Shown: positions 8,572 to 18,116, counted from the stretch's first letter. The stretch is 64,000 bases of DNA from an uncultured Ruminiclostridium sp. (GCA_947627695.1 CANQXF010000003.1:62001-126000); one strand, 5' to 3'. The notes: generated by a model not told the origin, from the sequence alone. Program-made: numbers and translations.

Positions 8572-9750
8572 ATGGACATAAAGGAAGAAGCACTAAAAAA
8601 ACATTATGAATGGCAGGGGAAAATTGAAGTTATTTCCAGAGCTCCGATAAATACAAGAGAAGACCTGTCCCTTGCGTACACGCCCGGAGTTGCAGAGCCT
8701 TGCCTTCAAATACAAAAGGATCCTGAGCTTTCATATTCCCTGACACGGCGTTCAAATCTGGTAGCAGTGATAACCGACGGCACTGCTGTTCTTGGACTTG
8801 GCGACATAGGCGGACTTGCAGGAATGCCTGTAATGGAAGGAAAATGCTGCTTGTTTAAAGAATTTGCAGGTGTTGACGCATTTCCGTTGTGTGTTAAGAG
8901 CAAGGACGTTGATGAAATAGTCAGAACTATTGAGCTGATCAGCGATAGCTTTGGCGGAATTAATCTTGAGGATATAGCGGCGCCCCGTTGCTTCGAAATT
9001 GAGAAAAAGCTGAAAGAAAAACTTGATATTCCCGTATTTCATGACGACCAGCACGGAACTGCTGTTGTTGTAGGCGCTGCTCTTATAAATGCGGCTAAAT
9101 GTGCAGGCAAGAAAATTTCCGATCTCACTGTTGTAATAAACGGCGCAGGAGCAGCGGGAATTGCTATCGGTTCATTTTTGCTTGAGCTTGGCATAGGTGA
9201 TTTGATAATGGTCGATCTTTGCGGTATAATAAACAAAGACGATAAGTATGAAAATCCTGCTCACGCTCAAATAGCGCAGCGTTCAAATAAAAATGTACGA
9301 AAGGGAACGCTTTCCGACGCCGCAAAGGGCGCAGATGTTTTGATAGGCGTATCAAAGCCGAATTTGTTTACTGAAGAAATGATAAGATCAATGGCTGATA
9401 AACCTATAATTTTCGCAATGGCAAACCCTGTACCTGAAATAATGCCTGATAAAGCTAAAGCAGCCGGAGCATATATCGTGGGAACAGGCAGAAGCGATTT
9501 TCCTAATCAGATAAATAACGTTCTTGTATTTCCCGGAATATTTAAAGGAGCATTGTCAGTCAGGGCAAAGGAGATAACTGAGGGAATGAAACGCGCTGCT
9601 TCGTATGCTATCGCCTCAGTAATACCCGATAATGAAATAACTCCCGAAAACATAATTGCAAGCCCGTTAAATAAAGAAGTTGCAAATAAAGTTGCAGATG
9701 CAGTAGCAAATGCATGGAATAACGAAAAAATAAACAGAAAGGAAGTATAA
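8572..9750 (+). CDS. NAD(P)-dependent malic enzyme
   Basis: This 392-residue short-form malic enzyme oxidatively decarboxylates malate to pyruvate and CO2 with NAD(P)+. Visible blocks are AYTPGVAEPC, GLGDIGGLAGMPVMEGK (substrate and catalytic lysine region), FHDDQHGTA (metal ligands) and the Rossmann GAGAAGIA. It lacks the C-terminal phosphotransacetylase-like domain of MaeB, as is usual in Firmicutes and archaea. Cofactor preference cannot be read reliably by eye. It is tightly spaced after the PHP gene and 4 bases before the TSCPD gene. It links C4 acids to pyruvate next to a partial oxidative TCA branch encoded at 14.8-18 kb. Confidence 0.94.
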   Translation: MDIKEEALKKHYEWQGKIEVISRAPINTREDLSLAYTPGVAEPCLQIQKDPELSYSLTRRSNLVAVITDGTAVLGLGDIGGLAGMPVMEGKCCLFKEFAGVDAFPLCVKSKDVDEIVRTIELISDSFGGINLEDIAAPRCFEIEKKLKEKLDIPVFHDDQHGTAVVVGAALINAAKCAGKKISDLTVVINGAGAAGIAIGSFLLELGIGDLIMVDLCGIINKDDKYENPAHAQIAQRSNKNVRKGTLSDAAKGADVLIGVSKPNLFTEEMIRSMADKPIIFAMANPVPEIMPDKAKAAGAYIVGTGRSDFPNQINNVLVFPGIFKGALSVRAKEITEGMKRAASYAIASVIPDNEITPENIIASPLNKEVANKVADAVANAWNNEKINRKEV

Positions 9751-9754
9751 ACAA

Positions 9755-10003
9755 ATGACTATTGAGTACACACCCCAGGGAGTATGCTCCCGTAAAATGA
9801 TGATCGAAGTTGAGGACGGCATTGTCAAGGATATTTCCGTTATAGGCGGCTGCAACGGAAATCTTAAGGGAATATGCAACCTTGTTAAAGGAATGAAGGT
9901 GGAGGACGTTATCAAACGCCTTGATGGAATAAAATGCGGATTTAAAAATACCTCTTGTCCCGATCAACTTGCTCAGGCATTAAAACAGGCACAACAGCAA
10001 TAA
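9755..10003 (+). CDS. TSCPD domain protein (TIGR03905-like)
   Basis: This 82-residue protein contains the motif NTSCPDQLAQAL near its C terminus and GGCNGNLKGICNL in the middle. These are the hallmarks of the small stand-alone TSCPD proteins. The same domain occurs at the C terminus of some vitamin B12-dependent ribonucleotide reductases, where it is thought to bind metal or assist the enzyme. As a free protein its role is unknown. Three cysteines and the TSCP turn suggest metal binding (inference). It is the last gene of the PHP-malic enzyme run and is followed by a hairpin at 10008-10035. Confidence 0.85.
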   Translation: MTIEYTPQGVCSRKMMIEVEDGIVKDISVIGGCNGNLKGICNLVKGMKVEDVIKRLDGIKCGFKNTSCPDQLAQALKQAQQQ

Positions 10004-10007
10004 TCGG

Positions 10008-10035
10008 CAGAAGCGGCTTTTTAAAGCCGCTTCTG
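10008..10035 (+). terminator. Hairpin, probable terminator after the TSCPD gene
   Basis: A 13-bp perfect stem (CAGAAGCGGCTTT with its complement) closes over a TT loop just after the stop codon. The trailing sequence ATTTAATT is only moderately T-rich, so termination may be incomplete. Confidence 0.65.
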
Positions 10036-10069
10036 ATTTAATTATAGTATTGGAAAGGGAACTGTTGTA

Positions 10070-10498
10070 ATGAAAATAATGGCAGTCGATTACGGCGATA
10101 GTCATACGGGCCTTGCCTGCTGTGACAGAACTGAAACCTTGGCGTCTCCCCTTGGAGTAATCAATGAAAAAAACTTTAATATATGCGTTGAAAAAGTAGC
10201 GGCAGCGTCAGTCGAATATGAAGTCGGACTTATCGTTGTGGGAAATCCGATAAATATGAACGGCAGTGAGGGGCCTCGTTCTCAGATTTGCAGACAGTTT
10301 GCCGATCTTTTGCAAAATTATGTAGAAGTGCCTGTCGTTATGTGGGACGAGCGTTCAACTACCGTTACTGCTCATCAGATGATGAACGACGTGAACAAAC
10401 GGGGAAAAAAGAGAAAAGAAGTCATAGACGCAGTGGCGGCGGCAGTTATACTTGAAAATTATATGGCTTGGCGGGCTAATCATAAAGAAGAAACATAA
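10070..10498 (+). CDS. ruvX: Putative pre-16S rRNA nuclease/Holliday junction resolvase (YqgF/RuvX)
   Basis: This 142-residue RNase H-fold protein has the family blocks MAVDYGDSHTGLA, VVGNPINMNGSEGPRS, WDERSTT and a terminal DAVAAAVILENY. The conserved acidic residues (D in VDYG, E in DERST, D in IDAVAA) form the presumed metal site. The family is essential in many bacteria and processes the 16S rRNA 5' end in E. coli (YqgF). Assignment as a junction resolvase rests on fold. AAAGGGAAC precedes the ATG. A broken acetyltransferase gene follows. Confidence 0.92.
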   Translation: MKIMAVDYGDSHTGLACCDRTETLASPLGVINEKNFNICVEKVAAASVEYEVGLIVVGNPINMNGSEGPRSQICRQFADLLQNYVEVPVVMWDERSTTVTAHQMMNDVNKRGKKRKEVIDAVAAAVILENYMAWRANHKEET

Positions 10499-10509
10499 CG
10501 GTGATAACA

Positions 10510-11045
10510 ATGAAATATTTCAGGAAAATCACAGGCGAAAAGGTTTATTTATCGCCTATGTGCATTGAAGACGCCGAAACATATTGCACATGGCTCAATG
10601 ACGAATATGTTTCGGGAAGAATAGGGCTTTACGGAAGAGTCAATTCCGCCTCTGGCGAAAGGGAATACATAGAACGTGTACATAAGGAAAGAACACATTA
10701 CTATGCAATTGTCCTTACAGAAAATGATAAGCTCATAGGAAACATAGGCATAGAAGATATAGATGATATATCAAGAACCGCCAATATCGGATATTTATCG
10801 GCGAAGAAGAGAACAGACGAAAGGGTTATGGCAGTGAGGCTCTGCGCCTTGCCTGCAAGTATGCTTTTGATAATTTGAATTTACATTCTCTCCATCTTTG
10901 GGTATTTTCATTCAACGAAACGGCGATAAGCGTTTATAAAAAAGTAGGTTTTAAAGAGGCAGGCTGTCTGAGAGAATCATATTATTTTAACGGAAAATAT
11001 CACGACCATATTTTAATGGATCTTTTAAAAGACGAGCTTAAATAA
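10510..11045 (+). pseudogene. GNAT family N-acetyltransferase, single frameshift
   Basis: From the ATG at 10510 the frame reads MKYFRKITGEKVYLSPM and continues as a RimJ/RimL-type GNAT domain through NIGIEDIDDISRTANIGYLS. Near 10800 the frame is lost. One frame over, the match resumes as NRRKGYGSEALRLACKYAF, containing the acetyl-CoA-binding R/Q-x-x-G-x-G turn, then VFSFNETAISVYKKVGF and a normal C terminus ending at 11045. A single missing base around 10796-10800 would restore a full protein of about 178 residues. Since there is only one lesion, an assembly error is as likely as a true pseudogene. The acetylated substrate is unknown. Confidence 0.85.
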
Positions 11046-11113
11046 TTTGTCCTTTTTTGGAAAGCCTGTTCTAATTTTGTCATACGAACATACCATAAAA
11101 CGAGGTGATTTTT

Positions 11114-11401
11114 ATGGTATGTCGTTTTGACGATCTGCGGTGCAAGGAAATTATAAATATTAAAACAGGCTGCAAGCTGGGATTTCCCGATGATATCGAA
11201 TTTGATACCTGTACAGCGAAGATATGCAAGATAATTGTTTACGGAAAAGCCAAGCTGTTCGGGCTTTTAGGCAGGGAAGAGGACTTTATTATTCCCTGGT
11301 GCAATATTGACGTTATAGGACAGGATACTATTCTTGTGACCTGTGATTTTCCACCTAATACAAAATCTGGCGGTGGATTTTTGAAAAATTTGTTAAAATA
11401 G
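11114..11401 (+). CDS. YlmC/YmxH family PRC-barrel sporulation protein
   Basis: The 95-residue product (MVCRFDDLRCKEIINIKTGC) is a small PRC-barrel protein of the YlmC/YmxH group that is conserved in endospore formers. Typical blocks are FDDLRCKEIINIKTG, GREEDFIIPWCNI and VIGQDTILV. I chose the ATG at 11114 because GAGGTG lies directly upstream, instead of the GTG at 11105 that overlaps that site. The precise role is not established; it is linked to sporulation by distribution and mother-cell expression in Bacillus. It is a single gene between the broken acetyltransferase and rpsB. Confidence 0.8.
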   Translation: MVCRFDDLRCKEIINIKTGCKLGFPDDIEFDTCTAKICKIIVYGKAKLFGLLGREEDFIIPWCNIDVIGQDTILVTCDFPPNTKSGGGFLKNLLK

Positions 11402-11416
11402 ACGAAAATATTTTTA

Positions 11417-11445
11417 TTGTAATAATTACAGCTTTGTGCTATAAT
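11417..11445 (+). promoter_or_regulatory. Predicted sigma-A promoter of rpsB-tsf
   Basis: TTGTAA (11417-11422), 17 bases, then a perfect TATAAT (11440-11445). It gives a leader of roughly 115 bases before rpsB. Confidence 0.65.
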
Positions 11446-11451
11446 TATAAA

Positions 11452-11565
11452 GCGGTTTTTTGACCGCAAATCCACACCTTATGCTGTTTTCCTCGGTGCT
11501 GCATTCGCAGTTGGAAAAGACAACGCATTTGGGAGGAAAAAACCAAAAAACAGGAGGATACTTAA
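11452..11565 (+). promoter_or_regulatory. Structured 5' leader of rpsB, candidate autoregulatory RNA
   Basis: Downstream of the promoter the leader contains the small hairpin GCGGT/ACCGC (11452-11467) and then about 100 bases with further pairing potential (CTCGGTGCTGC and GCAGTTGG segments) before AGGAGG at 11551. Leaders of rpsB are often bound by S2 to repress the operon. I did not match this one to a known family, so the regulatory role is an inference from position. Confidence 0.35.
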
Positions 11566-12363
11566 ATGTCAGTAGTATCAATGAAACAGCTTCTTGAAGC
11601 AGGTGTTCACTTCGGACATCAGACAAGACGCTGGAACCCCAAAATGGCGCCTTATATTTTCACTGAAAGGAACGGAATTTACATCATCGACCTTCAGAAG
11701 ACCGTTAAAAAGTTGGATGAAGCGTATATGTTCGTTCGTCAAGTGACTGAGGAAGGCGGAGAAATTCTTTTTGTAGGCACTAAAAAGCAGGCTTCCGACA
11801 GCATAAAGGAAGAGGCTGAAAGAGCAGGAGCTCATTTTGTAAACGCAAGATGGCTCGGCGGTATGATGACCAACTTTGCCACTATCCAAAGACGTATCAA
11901 GAGACTTGAACAGCTCCAGGCTATGGCGTCTGACGGAACATTTGATCTGCTCCCCAAAAAGGAAGTCAGCAAGATGAATCTTGAGATCGAAAAGCTGGAG
12001 AAGTTCCTCGGCGGTATCAAGAATATGCACAAGCTGCCCGCCGCGCTGTTTATAGTTGACCCCCGCAAGGAGAGAATTGCCGTTGCAGAAGCAAAGAAAC
12101 TGGGTATTCCCATTGTCGCTATCGTTGACACAAACTGCGACCCTGACGAGATAGACTATATCATTCCCGGCAATGACGACGCTATTCGTGCCGTTAAGCT
12201 GATAGCAGGCGCAATGGCTGACGCCATTATCGAAGGCAATCAGGGCGAGACCGGTGAGGTAACAGGCGAAGAGGCTGAACCTGTACAGGAAGAAGAAACA
12301 GCTGAAGTTGAGGAAGCTGCTGCAGAAGAAGCAGCTGAACCTCAGCCTGAAACTGAAGAATAA
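11566..12363 (+). CDS. rpsB: 30S ribosomal protein S2
   Basis: This 265-residue protein matches S2 throughout ([20 protein letters not shown] at the N terminus, [34 protein letters not shown]). S2 binds the head-body junction of the small subunit late in assembly. The last 40 or so residues (about 226-265) form a Glu-rich acidic tail that is not part of the core fold and is common in some Clostridia. The gene is followed 20 bases later by tsf, the usual bacterial pair. Confidence 0.98.
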   Translation: MSVVSMKQLLEAGVHFGHQTRRWNPKMAPYIFTERNGIYIIDLQKTVKKLDEAYMFVRQVTEEGGEILFVGTKKQASDSIKEEAERAGAHFVNARWLGGMMTNFATIQRRIKRLEQLQAMASDGTFDLLPKKEVSKMNLEIEKLEKFLGGIKNMHKLPAALFIVDPRKERIAVAEAKKLGIPIVAIVDTNCDPDEIDYIIPGNDDAIRAVKLIAGAMADAIIEGNQGETGEVTGEEAEPVQEEETAEVEEAAAEEAAEPQPETEE

Positions 12364-12383
12364 ATATATAAAGGAGAAACAAA

Positions 12384-13304
12384 ATGGCTATTTCAGCACA
12401 AGATGTAAAACAGCTTAAAGAAATGACCAACTGCGGTATGATGGACTGCAAGCGTGCTTTGGAGCAGACCAACGGCGACTTTGACGCCGCTGTAAAATAT
12501 CTGCGTGAGCAGGGACTTGCAAAGGCGGCTAAAAAGGCTGCAAGAATTGCCGCTGAGGGTCTTGTATATGCAAAGGTAGACGAGGCAAAAAAAGTCGGCG
12601 CTATCGTTGAAGTAAACAGCGAAACAGACTTTGCAGCTAAATCCGACAGATTTGTAGAGTTCGTTGAAATGGTGGCTCAGACCGTTATTGATAATGACGT
12701 ATCAACTGTTGACGAACTGCTTGCAGTTAAGATGGGTGGCACTGACGAAACTGTTCAGGACGTTCTCACTGAGCGTATCGCTACGATCAGTGAAAATATT
12801 AAGATCAGACGTTTTGCAAAGCTCGAAGGCAACCTGTTCACTTATATCCACAACGGCGGCGGCAGCATTATCGGTACAATACTGAAGCTCGACTGTGATG
12901 ACGCAAACGATGAAGTTGTAAAGCAGTGCGCTAAAGACCTTCTGCTCCAAATCACAGCATCTTCTCCTCAGTTTGTAAATCAGGCTGATGTTCCCGCCAG
13001 CGTTATCGACGAGGAAAAGGAAGTTCAGATGGCTCTCGTACAGAAGGAAAACGAATCTGCTGCAAAGCCCAAGCCTCAGAACGTTCTTGAAAAGATAGTT
13101 GAAGGCAGAATGAAGAAATTCACTGAAGAGATCTGCCTTATGGATCAGTCCTATGTTAAGGATCCAGATGTTACCGTTGCGAAGTATATTGCAGGACTTG
13201 GAAAGAACATTAAGGTCGTAGATTTCGTTCGTTTTGAAAAGGGCGAAGGACTTCAGAAGAAAGAAGAAAACTTTGCTGACGAAGTTGCGTCCATGATCAA
13301 GTAA
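12384..13304 (+). CDS. tsf: Translation elongation factor Ts
   Basis: This 306-residue EF-Ts catalyses GDP release from EF-Tu. The N-terminal UBA-like domain has CGMMDCKRALEQTNGDFDAA; the core has VNSETDFAA. The length is normal for the long bacterial form. AAGGAG precedes the ATG. It is the second gene of rpsB-tsf and is followed by a strong terminator. Confidence 0.98.
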   Translation: MAISAQDVKQLKEMTNCGMMDCKRALEQTNGDFDAAVKYLREQGLAKAAKKAARIAAEGLVYAKVDEAKKVGAIVEVNSETDFAAKSDRFVEFVEMVAQTVIDNDVSTVDELLAVKMGGTDETVQDVLTERIATISENIKIRRFAKLEGNLFTYIHNGGGSIIGTILKLDCDDANDEVVKQCAKDLLLQITASSPQFVNQADVPASVIDEEKEVQMALVQKENESAAKPKPQNVLEKIVEGRMKKFTEEICLMDQSYVKDPDVTVAKYIAGLGKNIKVVDFVRFEKGEGLQKKEENFADEVASMIK

Positions 13305-13334
13305 AAATAGCGATAGGAACAGCATAAAACAGTA

Positions 13335-13363
13335 AAAGCAGACTGAAAAGTCTGCTTTTTTTG
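13335..13363 (+). terminator. Rho-independent terminator of rpsB-tsf
   Basis: AAAGCAGACT, a GAAA loop, then AGTCTGCTTTTTTTG: a 9-10 bp stem with a T tract. Its reverse side also faces the converging flavin reductase gene. Confidence 0.88.
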
Positions 13364-13410
13364 TTTATAGAAAATAACGCTAAAAATTTTGCCGATAGAA
13401 AAACCTGAAT

Positions 13411-14001
13411 TTACTGGCCTGAATAATCTCCTATTTTTCCCAATAAATTCCCAACACTGTGGTACATACCTGAATAAATGACGGGATCCAGTTTTGTAAG
13501 ATCAATGTCAAATGCGTCTTTGCATATAAAATTCTCATCCGCTTGAATGTTTCTGATCCTGCAAAAGAATGTAGTTGATTCTCCAACCTCGACAGATTTG
13601 TCTACTTCACATTCATATACCCAACGACTTGCTCCGAGAGCAGGAACATCTAATACATCTCCTCTGGACACATCGTATGAAACATCACCTTTATTTCCGT
13701 CTTCTGCGTGGTGCGTACCGAAATAATCCATAAGCTCAAGCATATCAACACTAACCAGGTTAGCGCTGAATATACCTGTTCTTACGATATTTTGCTTTGT
13801 TCTTTTTGCTCCGAAAATACTGATGACAATAATATAATCATCTTTTTCACATGTAACGCTTACCCAGGTAATGGGGGCAAAGTTATGGGAACCATCTTTG
13901 TTATTTGTCCCGATAATAAAAGAGGGTTGAACACACATAGAAAAATTTGTTCCTATTGATTTTTTCTTTCTTGTCAGAACCTTTTTTGTTTTCTCGCTCA
14001 T
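13411..14001 (-). CDS. Flavin reductase-like, FMN-binding split-barrel protein
   Basis: The 196-residue protein resembles the flavin reductase-like/DIM6-NTAB split barrel: SFIIGTNNKDGSHNFAPITWVSV, then VISIFGAKRTKQNI and GIFSANLVS give the FMN-binding strands. Such proteins reduce flavin or act as flavoproteins of unknown partner. The ATG at 14001 is preceded by GGGGAG at 8 bases; a GTG 15 bases upstream overlaps this site and is less likely. It is the last of four minus-strand genes starting with aconitase, 33 bases after the hydrolase gene. The physiological electron acceptor cannot be told from sequence. Confidence 0.82.
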   Translation of the reverse strand: MSEKTKKVLTRKKKSIGTNFSMCVQPSFIIGTNNKDGSHNFAPITWVSVTCEKDDYIIVISIFGAKRTKQNIVRTGIFSANLVSVDMLELMDYFGTHHAEDGNKGDVSYDVSRGDVLDVPALGASRWVYECEVDKSVEVGESTTFFCRIRNIQADENFICKDAFDIDLTKLDPVIYSGMYHSVGNLLGKIGDYSGQ

Positions 14002-14034
14002 AATTTTGCTCCCCACAAATCTCTACCTATATCT

Positions 14035-14781
14035 TCACAGATTTTCCTTCACAAAATCCAACGTCATTTGTGAAACCTTTTTAGAGCCAACTGGAGAAAA
14101 CCCATGCCCCTCTCCTTTAAATACCTCCAGCGTTGAATTTTTATAAATTTCGTTTGCCTTGATACTGTATTCGAGGGGAACTATGCCGTCGCTGTCACCA
14201 TGAAAAATAAGAATATTTTTGTCAAATCCGCCTATTTCATCAAACGTATAGAAATTATGAATGCTTTCAGCAAAGCATTTTCCCAGCTTAACTCCCCAAA
14301 GCTCGTCTATTTCGGGAATATCTTCCAGCTTAGGATAACGCCTTCTCCAGTCATTGTCAACGCAAAAAGCAGGATAAAGCAGTATAAGACCTTTTATTTC
14401 ATCTTTGTGCTTTTCAGCCGTCAATGCAGATACAAGACCGCCCATACTTTCACCAAAAAGAAAGATGTTATTTTTATCTGCTTTATCTGTCTTTTGCACA
14501 GTTTCAAGCACCGTTTCAAGATCTTCAGTTTCTGTAAAAACAGTCATTTTTTCGGTTGGAAATCCGCTTTTGTCAGACAGACCTCCGCCGCAGAACGAAA
14601 ATGCAACTGCGCCGATACCGTTTTCCGCCAGGAGAAGCTCCGTTTCTTTTCTGTCGTCAATATAACCGTTAAATCCGTGGCTGAATATTACAACAGGGAA
14701 TTGTTCACTATCAGTAGGAAAATAAGTTTTACAAAGCAGTTTTCTGCTGTGATGAGAAATTTCAAATTCGTTTATCTTCAT
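14035..14781 (-). CDS. Alpha/beta hydrolase (serine hydrolase)
   Basis: This 248-residue cytosolic protein has the alpha/beta-hydrolase triad: the nucleophile elbow GESMGG, the acid in FHGDSDGIVP and the histidine in GEGHGF. The oxyanion block IFSHGFNG is at the N terminus. It is closest in style to the small peptidase/esterase hydrolases (cinnamoyl esterase or BAAT-like group); the substrate is unknown. The ATG at 14781 starts 1 base after the icd stop codon, so translation is probably coupled to icd. A TTG further upstream inside icd is possible but unsupported by a ribosome site. Confidence 0.85.
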   Translation of the reverse strand: MKINEFEISHHSRKLLCKTYFPTDSEQFPVVIFSHGFNGYIDDRKETELLLAENGIGAVAFSFCGGGLSDKSGFPTEKMTVFTETEDLETVLETVQKTDKADKNNIFLFGESMGGLVSALTAEKHKDEIKGLILLYPAFCVDNDWRRRYPKLEDIPEIDELWGVKLGKCFAESIHNFYTFDEIGGFDKNILIFHGDSDGIVPLEYSIKANEIYKNSTLEVFKGEGHGFSPVGSKKVSQMTLDFVKENL

Positions 14782-14782
14782 T

Positions 14783-15994
14783 TTAAAGCAGCTTTTCAAG
14801 TCTTTCCTTTATTTCTAATAGGAATTGCTCCGTGTTTACTTTTCTCTTGTTTGGCAGCTTTGACAGTGCAACCAGATCGCCTGTCATAACTCCGTCCTCA
14901 ATAGTCTGTATCGTCGCCTTTTCCAGCTTGTCTGCAAATTCAGACAGCTCAGGAGTGTTGTCAAGCTGACCTCTTTTTCTCAATGCACCTGTCCAGGCGA
15001 ACAATGTAGCCACAGAGTTGGTAGATGTTTCCTCGCCTTTTAAGTGCTTGTAATAGTGGCGTGTAACCGTTCCGTGAGCAGCCTCATATTCGTAAACTCC
15101 ATCGGGAGAAACCAGGACAGAAGTCATCATACCAAGACTTCCGAAAGCGGTAGCTACCATATCGGACATAACGTCGCCGTCATAATTTTTGCAAGCCCAG
15201 ATATATCCGCCTTCTGAACGTACGACTCTCGCTACAGCGTCGTCGATAAGCGTGTAGAAATATTCAATTCCCGCCTCTTTGAATTTATCGGCATATTCTG
15301 CGTCAAATATCTCCTGGAAAATATCCTTGAAGCGGTGGTCGTACTTTTTGGAAATAGTGTCCTTTGTAGCAAACCAAAGATCCTGCTTGACGTCAAGAGC
15401 AAAGTTAAAGCAGGAACGGGCAAAGCTGCTTATACTTTTGTCTGTGTTGTGCAGTCCTTGGATTATACCGTCTGTATCTGCAAAATCATGTATAGTTTCT
15501 CTTGTTTCATTTCCACTTTCGTCGGTAACCACCAGTTCAGCCTTGCTACCCTTGGAAACTCTCATCTCCGTATTTTTATAAACGTCACCGTAAGCATGAC
15601 GTGCAATGGTAATAGGTTTTGTCCACGTGGGGATAAGAGGGGTTATTCCTTTCACGATTATAGGCGCTCTGAAAACAGTACCGTCCAGTATGGCACGGAT
15701 CGTACCGTTAGGGGATTTCCACATTTCCTTTAAGTCATACTCAGTCATTCTCTGAGCATTTGGAGTAATGGTAGCGCATTTTACAGCAACGCCGTATTTT
15801 TTTGTAGCGTTTGCGCTGTCAATAGTCACCTGGTCGTTTGTTTCGTTTCTGTGAACAAGTCCTAAATCGTAATACTCCGTATTCAGTTCAATATAAGGCT
15901 CCAGCAAAATATCCTTTATCATCTTCCAGATGATCCTTGTCATCTCATCTCCGTCCATCTCAACGAGGGGCGTTACCATTTTAATTTTGCTCAT
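14783..15994 (-). CDS. icd: NADP-dependent isocitrate dehydrogenase, eukaryotic-type
   Basis: This 403-residue enzyme oxidatively decarboxylates isocitrate to 2-oxoglutarate. It resembles the homodimeric IDH type II of mitochondria and some bacteria rather than E. coli Icd: [13 protein letters not shown] at the N terminus, [25 protein letters not shown], then [22 protein letters not shown] specificity is usual for this group. It follows aconitase by about 60 bases; together the two convert citrate to 2-oxoglutarate for glutamate synthesis. No citrate synthase is in the window. Confidence 0.96.
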   Translation of the reverse strand: MSKIKMVTPLVEMDGDEMTRIIWKMIKDILLEPYIELNTEYYDLGLVHRNETNDQVTIDSANATKKYGVAVKCATITPNAQRMTEYDLKEMWKSPNGTIRAILDGTVFRAPIIVKGITPLIPTWTKPITIARHAYGDVYKNTEMRVSKGSKAELVVTDESGNETRETIHDFADTDGIIQGLHNTDKSISSFARSCFNFALDVKQDLWFATKDTISKKYDHRFKDIFQEIFDAEYADKFKEAGIEYFYTLIDDAVARVVRSEGGYIWACKNYDGDVMSDMVATAFGSLGMMTSVLVSPDGVYEYEAAHGTVTRHYYKHLKGEETSTNSVATLFAWTGALRKRGQLDNTPELSEFADKLEKATIQTIEDGVMTGDLVALSKLPNKRKVNTEQFLLEIKERLEKLL

Positions 15995-16055
15995 ATTATT
16001 GTCTTCCTTTCTTATTTTTTTCAGAAAATGTTATTACACTTATTTTGATTACAAA

Positions 16056-17987
16056 TTATCCGTTTTGTTTAGTATAATTCAGCAAACCTCCTGCCAGTAT
16101 CATACCCTTTCCTCTTTCGGAAAGCTCGCATTTCACAGGAATATCGATGCCCTTTGTCTCATTTTTTACAATTATGTCAGAGCCGTTTTTGATTACTTCA
16201 CGGATATTTGCAATAACCAGCTTGTCACCCTGTTCTATTTTTTCATAATCATCGCCGTTTACAAATTCCAAAGGTAAAATTCCGTTATTTATAAGATTTT
16301 GCCTGTGAATACGTGCAAATGATTTGCATATTATCGCTTTTACTCCAAGATAAAGAGGAGCAAGGGCGGCGTGTTCTCTTGATGAACCTTGACCGTAATT
16401 TACACCGCCTACAACTATGCTTTTTCCCGCTTCAAGCGCTCTTTTGGGGAACGTTTCATCGCAAACCTCAAAGCAGTGCTGAGAGATAGCAGGAATATTT
16501 GATCTGAGAGGTAGTATCTTTGCTCCGGCGGGCATAATGTGGTCGGTGGTTATATTATCGCCTACTTTAAGCGTTACCTCAGCCTCAATGCTTTCTGCAA
16601 GCGGCGTGTTGACAGGGAAAGGCTTTATATTAGGACCTCTTAATACCTCAACATTCTTTGCGTCTTCGGGCGATGCAGGGGGAACGACCATATTGTCGTT
16701 GATGTAAAATCTTTCAGGCATAACATACGGAGGCATTGCTCCCAAAGTCCTCGGGTCAGTAAAGACACCTGCAATTGCAGAGGCCGCCGCTGTTTCGGGA
16801 GAAACAAGATATATCTGTCCGTCTCTTGTACCGCTTCTGCCTTCAAAGTTTCTGTTGAAAGTACGCAGGGAAATGCCATTGGAATTAGGTGACTGTCCCA
16901 TTCCTATACAGGGACCGCAGGCACATTCAAGTATTCTTGCCCCTGCGTCTATAAGGTCGGATAACGCTCCGCACTGAGCCATCATATTATAGACCTGTTT
17001 TGAGCCTGGAGCAATAGCAAGGCTGACGTCAGGGTGAACAGTTTTGCCTTTCAAAATATGTGCAACTTTAAGCAAGTCCTGGAGTGATGAGTTGGTGCAG
17101 GAACCGATACATACCTGATCTATCTTGATATTTCCTATTTCTTCAACGGTTTTAACGTTGTCAGGGCTGTGAGGACAAGCAGCAAGAGGAACAAGCTCGG
17201 ACAAATCAATATTTACTTCTGCATCATACACTGCGTCGTCGTCCGCTTTAAGCTCTACCCAGTCCTCTTCACGCCCCTGCGCCTTCAAAAACTCTCTTGT
17301 GATTTCATCAGAAGGGAATATAGAAGTGGTAGCACCCAGTTCCGCACCCATATTTGTTATGGTAGCGCGTTCGGGAACGGAAAGAGTTTTAACTCCTTCT
17401 CCCGTATACTCCATTACCTTTCCTATGCCGCCTTTTACAGATAATATTTGCAGCACTTTAAGAATAACGTCTTTAGCGGATACCCAATCGTTGAGCTTTC
17501 CTGTAAGATTGATTTTTACTACCTGTGGCATTGTTATGTAATATGCACCGCCGCCCATTGCAACGGCTACGTCAAGCCCGCCCGCACCACATGCGAACAT
17601 TCCTATACCTCCGCCTGTGGGAGTATGAGAATCGGAGCCTATCAAGGTTTTTCCAGGTTTTCCGTAGCGTTCAAGGTGAACCTGATGACAGATACCGTTT
17701 CCGGGACGTGAAAACCATATGCCGTGTTTCTTTGCGATACTACCGATGAAACGGTGATCGTCTGCGTTTTCAAATCCTGATTGCAAAGTATTATGGTCGA
17801 TATATGCAACGGAGCGCTCTGTCCTGACCTGATCTACGCCCATTGCTTCAAATTGCAGATAAGCCATTGTTCCAGTTGCATCCTGCGTAAGGGTCTGATC
17901 TATTTTAAGACCTATTTCGGTGCCCTTGACAGGTTCTCCGTCAACGATATGCTCTCTGATAATTTTTTCGGTAAGAGTATAGCCCAT
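16056..17987 (-). CDS. acnA: Aconitate hydratase
   Basis: This 643-residue aconitase is the compact form found in many Clostridia and resembles the mitochondrial enzyme. The [4Fe-4S] ligands are visible as C297 (CIGSCTNSS), C357 and C360 (CACGPCIGMG). The C-terminal swivel domain is present (GVNYGQGSSREHAALAP). It isomerises citrate to isocitrate and is oxygen-labile. GGGGG lies upstream of the ATG and a near-perfect promoter lies at 18025-18053. It leads the operon aconitase-icd-hydrolase-flavin reductase. Confidence 0.96.
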   Translation of the reverse strand: MGYTLTEKIIREHIVDGEPVKGTEIGLKIDQTLTQDATGTMAYLQFEAMGVDQVRTERSVAYIDHNTLQSGFENADDHRFIGSIAKKHGIWFSRPGNGICHQVHLERYGKPGKTLIGSDSHTPTGGGIGMFACGAGGLDVAVAMGGGAYYITMPQVVKINLTGKLNDWVSAKDVILKVLQILSVKGGIGKVMEYTGEGVKTLSVPERATITNMGAELGATTSIFPSDEITREFLKAQGREEDWVELKADDDAVYDAEVNIDLSELVPLAACPHSPDNVKTVEEIGNIKIDQVCIGSCTNSSLQDLLKVAHILKGKTVHPDVSLAIAPGSKQVYNMMAQCGALSDLIDAGARILECACGPCIGMGQSPNSNGISLRTFNRNFEGRSGTRDGQIYLVSPETAAASAIAGVFTDPRTLGAMPPYVMPERFYINDNMVVPPASPEDAKNVEVLRGPNIKPFPVNTPLAESIEAEVTLKVGDNITTDHIMPAGAKILPLRSNIPAISQHCFEVCDETFPKRALEAGKSIVVGGVNYGQGSSREHAALAPLYLGVKAIICKSFARIHRQNLINNGILPLEFVNGDDYEKIEQGDKLVIANIREVIKNGSDIIVKNETKGIDIPVKCELSERGKGMILAGGLLNYTKQNG

Positions 17988-18024
17988 TTCTTTTTCCCCC
18001 TAAATATTTGCTAAATATACAACA

Positions 18025-18053
18025 ATTATACAATAGATTGAATTTGTTGTCAA
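18025..18053 (-). promoter_or_regulatory. Strong predicted sigma-A promoter of the aconitase-icd operon
   Basis: On the minus strand TTGACA (18048-18053) and TATAAT (18025-18030) are both perfect, with a 17-base spacer. Confidence 0.8.
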
Positions 18054-18116
18054 TAATACAGAGTATATTGTGTTTTAGAAAAAACAGTTATTATTTGTTT
18101 ATATTGTATAATATTG

